Positions 57,459 to 64,000 of a stretch of DNA of 64,000 bases are shown in pieces (position 1 is the first letter of the stretch; every line of letters begins with the position of its first letter). Origin of the DNA: Chelydra serpentina (lineage: Eukaryota > Chordata > Testudines > Chelydridae). Made by a program: the position numbers and the translations under genes. Location: positions 210,403 through 274,402 of the forward strand of contig JBAIAC010000608.1 in the NCBI GenBank assembly GCA_037349315.1, in the 5' to 3' direction. A model generated the notes under the pieces. That model worked only from the letters and a program-made list of their open reading frames with translations, did no database searches and was not told where the DNA came from.

Positions 57459-57530
57459 AGCAGAGGGGCGCAGCGGCAACGTGCTGGGCCCGTAACCCCG
57501 AGGTTGATGGATCAGAGCCATCCTATGCTA
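57459..57530 (+). pseudogene. tRNA-iMet-derived relic, anticodon CGT
   Basis: A 72-bp copy of the initiator-Met gene with its flank (gctctgggccttcaagcgag as in arm B). The anticodon position reads CGT, the B box GGATCAGAGCC is altered and the acceptor stem is mismatched (AGCAGAG/CTATGCT). No T4 run follows. Probably inactive. Confidence 0.72.
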
Positions 57531-57639
57531 GGCATGTGCTTCTTTCATTTGCTCTGGGCCTTCAAGCGAGGCGGCGACCAGCAGAGGGGGGCTGAAAGCA
57601 AGAGGCAGATCTGTGCATGGTGAGGGCCTCCTGTCCCAT

Positions 57640-58140
57640 AGACCTTAAGGTCAGAAGGGACCATTATGATCATCTAGTCTGACCTCCTGCACAATGCAGG
57701 CCACAGAATCTCACCCACCCACTCCTGCAATAATCCTCTCAGCTACTGAAGTCCTCAAATCATGGTTTAAAGACTTCAAGATGCAGAGAATCCTCCAGCA
57801 AGTGACCCGTGCCCCATGCTGCAGAGGAAGGTGAAAAATCCCCAAGGTCTCTGCCGATCTACCCTGAAGGAAAATTCCTTCCCGACCCCAAATATGGCGA
57901 TCAGCTGAACCCTGAGCATGTGGGCAAGACTCACCAGCCAGACACCCAGGAAAAAGTTCTCTGTAGTAACTTCTAACATCCCATCATTGACCATTGGTCC
58001 TATTTACCACTGATAATGAAAGGTCAGTTAATTGCCAAGATCATGTTATCCCATCAATCCATCCCCTCTATAAACTTAAACGTGAAGCCAGATAGATCTT
58101 TTGCCCCCACTGCTTCCCTTGGAAGGCTGTTCTCCTGACA
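57640..58140 (-). mobile_element. CR1 LINE 3'-end fragment (minus)
   Basis: ttaaggtcagaagggaccat and gatcatctagtctgacctcc are the antisense CR1 3' end. The remainder (ccttcccgaccccaaatatg, gcgatcagctgaaccctgag) continues the family sequence. Confidence 0.82.
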
Positions 58141-58176
58141 GTAGCCAATACCAGGTGCCTCAAAAACCACTCAACA

Positions 58177-58250
58177 AGGCACCACTGGGAGTCGAACCCA
58201 GGATCTCCTGTTTACAAAACAGGTACTTTAGCCAGCTAAGCCACAGTGCC
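58177..58250 (-). tRNA. tRNA-Thr (TGT)
   Basis: A 74-bp gene on the minus strand: GGCACTG/TGGTGCC acceptor with two wobbles, TGGCTTAGCTGGCTA D arm, TTTGTAA anticodon loop (TGT), and GGTTCGACTCC B box. A T5 run (complement of 58162-58166) follows. Its flank matches that of the Thr (CGT) gene at 45681. Confidence 0.9.
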
Positions 58251-58469
58251 TGCTTGTGGCTAAGAGAGGGGATCTGCCCACTCCTGATTTGCTGCCAGCC
58301 CCCACCTGGGCCTTTGCTTGGGTTTGGATTCTGCAAAGCAGAGGAGCAGGGGAAGGTTTCCTGGCAAGCTGTGTGTGTGTGAATCCTTGGCCAGGTCTGC
58401 ACTACAAAGTTATTTCAGCATCATTATATTGCTCAGGTGTGTGGAAAACACACGATGCTCCCTCGGTCG

Positions 58470-59580
58470 GGTGCACACAGGGCAATGCCACGTCTGGCAA
58501 CAAAACTGCCCTGTTTGGGCGATAAATAAAAACCACCTCGACGAGAGGCCTAGAGCTTTTTGCAGCAAATTTAAAGTGACACACACCCAGCCCCCCACAC
58601 CCCATGCCCTGACACCTGCACCCCCCACACCCCCACAACCCCAGTCCTGACTCCTGCACCCCCACATTTACCCAGCCCCACACCCCATGCCCTGACTCTT
58701 ATACCCCCCCATCCCCACCCTGAGCACCAAACAGGAGCTGCCCCAGGTCAGTGCTCCACACCCCAACCTCCTGCCCCAACCCTGAGCCCCCTCCCTCACC
58801 CTGGCTCCTGGCCAGACCCTGCACCCCAACCCCCAGCCTGCTCCTGCACCCTAACTCCCTCCCTGACCCTGCACCCCCAGCCCTGTGCTCAGTGCACCCC
58901 CACCCTCAGCTCAGTGCAGAGAGAGACGCAGAGAATGGGCTAGAACCAGGGAGAAGATAGGTACCCGCTCTATGTGGGCAGGGGTGGGGAGGGGGATCCT
59001 GTTTACCCCTCCCAAGCCCTTCTGCACTTGCAGTTTACCCCCCGGCCCCTCCCTTGCTCCAGGGACCAACCTTAGCTCCCGCCCCGCTGTGCTATTGACC
59101 CGGCCCCTGCCTTGCTCCAGTCAGCAGGGACTAATCCTCCCCCCATGTCCCACTGTGCTCATCTGGCCCCTGACCCCTGCCTCGCTCCAGCTGGGGACCA
59201 ATCCTTCCTCCCCAATGCCCCACCGTGCTCTTGCCCCTGGCCCCTTCATTCCACAGGGGGGCCCAGAAATATGTTTGGCGCCGGGCTCACAAAAACTAAT
59301 CCAGCTCTGGATACCAGACTGTGATGGGGATTGCATTGTCCTTTATTTGTATTTCCAATGGCATTTCTGTCTGTGGTTTCGTTTTTCTTTGTAGAACGGT
59401 GTTTTCTCCTGGATCTGAGATTTAACTAGAAAAAGAAGAAGGCCTCAGGGTGCCAGATGGAGGAACAGGCTGGGGCTAGGGCTGCTAAGGGAGCCAGAGT
59501 AGGAGGTTTTCTCTATTGTTTCTTGCCCTCTTTTTCTTGAATAGTTTCTCTTCTGCACCAAACTTGCCCTTGCCTGATGT
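58470..59580. other. C-rich, no gene recognised
   Basis: Long C-rich stretches with repeated ctgcaccccca and ctcctgcaccc motifs at 58610-58900 suggest a degenerate simple repeat. No domain or RNA gene. Confidence 0.4.
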
Positions 59581-59582
59581 GA

Positions 59583-59655
59583 GCTTGGCTAGCTCAGCTG
59601 GCCGAGCATCAGACTTTTCATCTGAGCGTCCAGGGTACAAGTCCCTTGTCAGCTA
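59583..59655 (+). pseudogene. tRNA-Lys (TTT) relic
   Basis: TAGCTCAGCTGGCCGAGCAT and CAGACTTTTCATCTG correspond to the D and anticodon arms of tRNA-Lys (anticodon TTT). The B box is changed (GGGTACAAGTCC) and the acceptor (GCTTGGC/TGTCAGC) has several mismatches. No T4 run follows. It may be a relic gene or a tRNA-derived SINE head. Confidence 0.65.
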
Positions 59656-59990
59656 TAGGGAAAATCATTTCCCCTTCTGGTATCTTCAAGAAGTAGCTCT
59701 TCAGTAACCACCTTAACATTGCTTTTCCTCCTTTTGAGGACTTGGTCTTTCCTAGGAAGGGCCATTCACTGCCTGGGACTAAAGGGTCAAGTTCCTCACA
59801 CGCCCACTGGCCTCACAGTCTGAAGGAAGAAAGGCTTCTGGGTCTACAGCAAACCACTGCCTGCCGACTAGTTGAGCAAATGCAGAGCTGGCCAGAGAGA
59901 CCATAGAAGACTTGAGCAAGGGTGGAAAAAAAATTGTCCGCCCAGGCTCTTCTACACCGGAAGTCAGACAAATGCAGGGTGTTCTCCACC

Positions 59991-60061
59991 GGTCCCATGG
60001 TGTAAGGGCAGCACTCAGGGGTTTGAATTCTACAATCTGAGTTCAAGTCTCGGTGGGACCT
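59991..60061 (+). tRNA. tRNA-Gln (TTG), possibly weak
   Basis: A 71-bp gene: perfect GGTCCCA/TGGGACC acceptor, TGGTGTAAGGGCAGC D arm (one base shorter than usual), GTTTGAA anticodon loop with TTG, B box GTTCAAGTC. The anticodon stem (CAGGG/TTCTA) has one mismatch and two wobbles. TTTT at 60073-60076. Could be a weak gene or an early relic. Confidence 0.68.
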
Positions 60062-60079
60062 TGGGGCAGCTCTTTTCCC

Positions 60080-61170
60080 ACCTAACACTACTGGGTGTTC
60101 CAAGGCTTCGTCTTGCTCTCTCCAATGACGTGGGAGCCTGTCTTTTGCCGGCTCGCTGTTGTGACTTGAGCGCCAGAGGGGACGTTTGATCCAGAAGGCT
60201 GGTCGTGCCTGGGGTCCTGTAGGTAGGGGTGCGAGCTCCATTTCCTCTGAGTCCTGAAGCTGGGCTGCAGCCTGGCCTAGGAGGCAGCCCGATTGGTTGA
60301 CCATGTCCCCTGCACTCCCTGGTTCTCTCCATCTGCTCCCGCTCTAGAGACTTTTTTCTATCCCATCTCTCCTTCTCTTCTCTTCTGTGCTCTCTCTTTT
60401 CCTGCTCCCCTTTGTTTTCCATGGGACCTGGCCCCATAGTTCTCTGTTGTGCAATATCGTGTTTAACTTTCGAAATCAGCTGGTGCCTGGAGAATATTTC
60501 CAGGTGGTTTCCCCCTACGTAGATTGCAGTGATCTCTGGTGTGTCCTCACGGGGGAGCAGTCCAGGGTCTAGCCACCTGCCTCAGTGGCAACAGGTCGGG
60601 GGGGGGGGGGGGGGTGCCAGTCACACGCGACATCGCCTCCATCCCCCACAGTCTGTTTCCGTGGGCCACTTCCGCACAGCCCTCTGTTCTCCCACCTCCA
60701 AGACAGCCAGTCCTCCCTCCCCAAACTCCAAGGAGTGACTGATTCTTTTTTTGCCCTTTATATGTGGGCTGCTCCAGAAAGCCTTCTCCTGATTGGTTCG
60801 CCCAATACGCTTTCCTGATTGGCTTGGTTCTGCGCAGCCTCCCCAAGGCTGCCTTAACCTTTCTCCTGCCTGGGTGGGGCAGCTGCCCCACGGCACTTGG
60901 AAAGTGGCAAATGAGAAGTCTGGAGCTGATGGAAAGCTGACCGTGACTCAGCTGTGAGCCGAGGTTGCTGCAACTGAAATGCAGAGCACGAACCACGATA
61001 GGGAAAAGCACCTGTTAGAAGCCCTCTGTCGTCTGAGCTGTGGTTTTCTGTGCACAGAGAGCCAGACACCTCAAGGTCTGCAAGTTTTGAGGGAAATGGG
61101 GAACATCTGTATTTTGGAATTTGCAGGTCTTGTCTTGGACCATCAAATGGAGCAGTTGGAAGGATTTGCT
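60080..61170. other. No gene recognised; 17-base G run
   Basis: A run of 17 G occurs at 60598-60614. Three inverted CCAAT (gattgg) motifs lie near 60290, 60793 and 60818. Open frames here have no recognisable domain. Confidence 0.4.
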
Positions 61171-61177
61171 TGAGGCA

Positions 61178-61251
61178 GGCACCATGGCTTAGCTAGCTAA
61201 AGCACCTGTTTAGTAAACAGGAGATCCTGGGTTCAATTCCCACTGGTGTCT
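61178..61251 (+). tRNA. tRNA-Thr (AGT)
   Basis: A 74-bp gene: GGCACCA/TGGTGTC acceptor, TGGCTTAGCTAGCTA D arm, TTAGTAA anticodon loop (AGT), and B box GGTTCAATTCC. TTTT at 61263-61266. One T-stem pair is C-C. It shares the leader gcaggcaccatggc with the 45681 copy. Confidence 0.87.
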
Positions 61252-61259
61252 TGGTGTAT

Positions 61260-63455
61260 GGCTTTTGTCTCCTCTGTTCACAGTTTCCTGTGTCTTTCTA
61301 GGAAACAGAAGATTCCTCCCTTGGCAATCCAAGTAACTGCTTGCTAAGGAAAAGGCTTCTTTGAAGAGGAGCATTAAAAAGAATCAAATCACAAGTTGTT
61401 GAAAAGCAAAGCTTCCTCCAAAGAAAGAATCAAAGCCTGTAGTTGATGAAAAGGCTGCTGTGACCGGCATTGGCAAGGCGGCGGCTTCGACTGCAATTGC
61501 AGCAACACAAGAGCCTGTGCCACACGTTCTTGTGATTCGCTAGGGATGTCTGCGCCCAGAGATCCTGATAGTGCAGACTCTGCAGGTCTTGCGGGAAATG
61601 GAGAGTTACTCTCCTGTCACCTTGCTATTGATTGTCATTGATTACATTTCCCAAGGACTTCAAGCAAAATACACTATTTGAAGTAAAGCATAAAAGAGAT
61701 ATATTAACTACAGAAAGATGGATTTTTAAGGATTATAAGTGGTGGGCATAAAAGATCAGAGTAAGTTACCAAAGAAAATAAATGATAAATGCACAATCTA
61801 AACTTTACACCATATTACACTAGGCAGTAGTTAGGTCAAGCAATTTTCTCACCCCACTGGATGGTACCATCCTTAATATATAGAATTCCCCCTGAAACCT
61901 GGACTAGTCTCCTCAGGTGACCTTTGTCTTTTCGGGATTCCTGCTGCTTCCAGTGTAGGTGTGGGAGGAGAAAGGCAAAAACATGATGCCGCAGTCTCCT
62001 ATTTCATAGTCTTAGTTCAAACGTCTAGAAGACACTTGCCCAGACATATCCGGGTGGGCTTTGCTGAGTCACTAGGTTGGGGGATCCTCCTGGTGTGGTC
62101 TTCTGCAGCTGAGTCCATAGACTGGAGCAGTCCCCAGAGTGTGGTGTTTGGGCATCTGTCATTGAATTGCAAATCCCTTCATTACAAGTCCTCTGCTGGT
62201 TAATGAACACCCTCCTGGGCAGGGGTCCTTTGTATGTCACTAGCAAACTTACCGCATATTTTCAGTGACAGCCACACAGCAAAATGCATCACTTCCTACC
62301 CCCTAATGCTACACATCTTGGGACAGAATGACGGATTTCAGCAGATCATGACATTTCATACGATAACTGACATGGAATGCTTTGTATGGAATATCACAGC
62401 CAGATAGGAATGATGAATATGGGGGCTACAGGGGGTTATTTTGAGGCACATCGTGTCACAAAAGCCTCTAGAGTCTGGCCTTTGGGAAGAGCTGGCTGAA
62501 GAGCCTTCCAGGTAACGGCAAGATCCTGGCTTCGCCTGGCAGTGTTTGCTTCCTGAACGAAACTTATCTCTTGGGCTCCCTTTTGTGTGTATCTTTCTCA
62601 TAAACAGATAAGACCTTCCTGGGCAATCCTTGAAAGTGCTGGTTCAAGTCACAGAGACCCTCTGCACTGGGACAGGGGATAGGGGCGCAGGAGGAGGTCG
62701 GGGGGGTGGTGCTTATCTCCGGCAGCACGGCTCCCAAAGTGACCGGCACACGCTCCCCTCCGGCAGTGGCTCCGAGGCGGGGAGATCGGGGGGACCGGCT
62801 GTGGAGTTTGCACTCGGGGCAGGGGCCAGAGACGCCCTCCTCCCAAGGGTCTGCAGGGACATGCCGGCCACTTCCAGGAGTGGTGCGGCATGGAGGGAGG
62901 AGGGCAGCGGGGGCCGCCTTAGCGCTGCTGGCATGTCTCCACACTGTCGCTTGGGGGAGGCAGCGGGGTCTCCGAGGGGCTGCCTGGGCCACCCCTTTGC
63001 CTCCTCTCTCCAGGCTCCCAGCTCATCTCGCCGGCCGCACAGGGAGTTTGGGGTGCTGGAGCACAGGGAGCAGGAAGGGTGAACCTCGGCGGCTGCCTCC
63101 CCCACATTCAGGAAAACAGCTTCACCTGCTGGCCCCACGGACTAAGTCACCAGGCCTCCAGCTTGCCCCATTGGCCCCAAGTTTTTGATGTTGGGCCACA
63201 ATTATTTGCGGCCGGGATTCCCCCACCAGCACCCCCAGGGGCTCAGGGTCCTCTCCAGCACAGGCCACACAGGGAGGCTGAATGCTCCAGCTGCAGCACA
63301 CGCTGGGCAGGCATAAGGCTGGGCTCCCCGAGGCAGGAGAGAAGCAGGAGACTCCGGCCCCACAGGAGCAGGCTGGGGATTCCTGGATCCCATTCGCTCA
63401 CAGCCAGTCCCCCGCCCCGACTCCCAAGCCGGCAATGCTGCCCCCAAGCCGGCCA
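61260..63455. other. No gene recognised
   Basis: AT-richer to 62.6 kb, then GC-rich from 62.64 to 63.2 kb with overlapping open frames on both strands and no recognisable product. A CpG-rich regulatory region is possible for the latter part. Confidence 0.4.
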
Positions 63456-63459
63456 GACA

Positions 63460-64000
63460 GGAGCAGCGGTTCTCACTGCAACAAGTCCCCCACGGCTCGC
63501 AGGCAACTCCCAACCCTCCACAGTGCACCCTCTGGGCCAGAAAGGAGCCCACTGGGACTCCCCATTGCTTCGCTTCCTTCCACCCAGAACCCCGCTGCTT
63601 CTCCTGGGCTGCAAGTAGCCACCCCTGGGAAGCCGAGGGGCAGGCACAGGATTCTACCTCCCTAGGCCAACCTCCAAGGGCCGAGGAGGCCAAGCCACAA
63701 AGCTCCAAGAGGTGACTGGCCGAGATCCTCCAGCTTCCCCCGGCTGATGCTAAGGCGCTTTCTCAGCTCATTTCCCCACCCTCTGTCCTGCAGGGGTTGG
63801 GGTTATCCCAAGGACAGGCCAGTGGCAGAAGGAGCAGTGTCTTGCTGGACAGCTAGGGGAGCGGGGAAAAGGAAGCCACCATGTTTCTGTCTGGTTTCAG
63901 ACCAGGGGCCTTTTGCATGTTAGGCAAACGTGATAACCACTACACCACAGAAACTCTCTCTCCCAGGGCTCTGCCCCGTCCCTTCTAATTCCATCCACTT
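63460..64000 (-). repeat. Third partial copy of the tRNA-bearing duplication
   Basis: From gacaggagcagcggttctca through ctcctgggctgcaagtagcc to the Val tRNA, this matches 48450-49160 in the same orientation. It lacks about 130 bp of arm B between the ggattctacctccc and ggccaacctccaagg blocks. It continues past the window edge. Confidence 0.88.
63882..63954 (-). tRNA. tRNA-Val (AAC), degraded T arm
   Basis: A 73-bp gene with GTTTCTG/CAGAAAC acceptor, consensus TGGTGTAGTGG A box and CCTAACA anticodon loop (AAC). The B box is GGTCTGAAACC in place of GGTTCGAAACC, and the outer T-stem pair is lost. A T4 run (complement of 63867-63870) follows. Activity is doubtful. Confidence 0.72.

Noticed and set aside
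62630..63188. Overlapping GC-rich frames on both strands
   Set aside because: No recognisable domain, start context or splice sites; typical of CpG-rich non-coding DNA.

Overview
This is vertebrate nuclear DNA, most likely from a reptile and probably a turtle. I base that on a PIF/Harbinger element, CR1-type LINE ends, short terminal-inverted-repeat elements and a KRAB zinc-finger exon set that resemble turtle repeats and genes as I remember them; no search was run. There are no bacterial operons or CRISPR arrays. Most of the window is repeats. The supported genes are one decayed KRAB zinc-finger gene and a scattered set of tRNA genes.

Layout. 0.75-3.4 kb: a frameshifted Harbinger transposon with a nested short element, abutting a 57-bp minisatellite. 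4.5-10.0 kb (minus strand): a four-exon KRAB-C2H2 zinc-finger gene, with a start exon, a 127-bp KRAB-A exon, a 117-bp KRAB-B exon carrying a TGA, and a finger exon with three degenerate fingers. 10.0-16.1 kb: nested inverted repeats with CA/TG microsatellites, a GC-box minisatellite and a CpG-rich promoter-like core (ZNF143-type and ETS motifs). 17.7-21.6 kb (minus strand): a 5'-truncated class I endogenous retrovirus with a 3' LTR, broken env and broken pol.

21.8-24.6 kb and 47.7-51.3 kb form an inverted duplication, each arm carrying an initiator-Met tRNA, a Val tRNA, a Phe-tRNA relic and a 46-bp minisatellite. Between the arms lie LTR fragments, a tRNA-Arg, a 68-bp minisatellite, a 2.9-kb G-rich minisatellite (27.2-30.1 kb) and a 14.9-kb GC-box array (30.1-45.0 kb). 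The 42- and 48-bp units of that array are multiples of three and contain few stops, so they create reading frames of up to 1443 codons that I do not regard as genes.

45-64 kb is a dispersed tRNA neighbourhood (Thr x3, Cys, Val, iMet, Asn, Gln and relics) mixed with CR1 fragments and short DNA transposons. The tRNA genes should be transcribed by Pol III from internal A and B boxes, and several have a T-run terminator just downstream. The unusual content is architectural: repeated birth and expansion of GC-rich minisatellites inside inverted duplications, and anticodon differences among duplicated tRNA genes.
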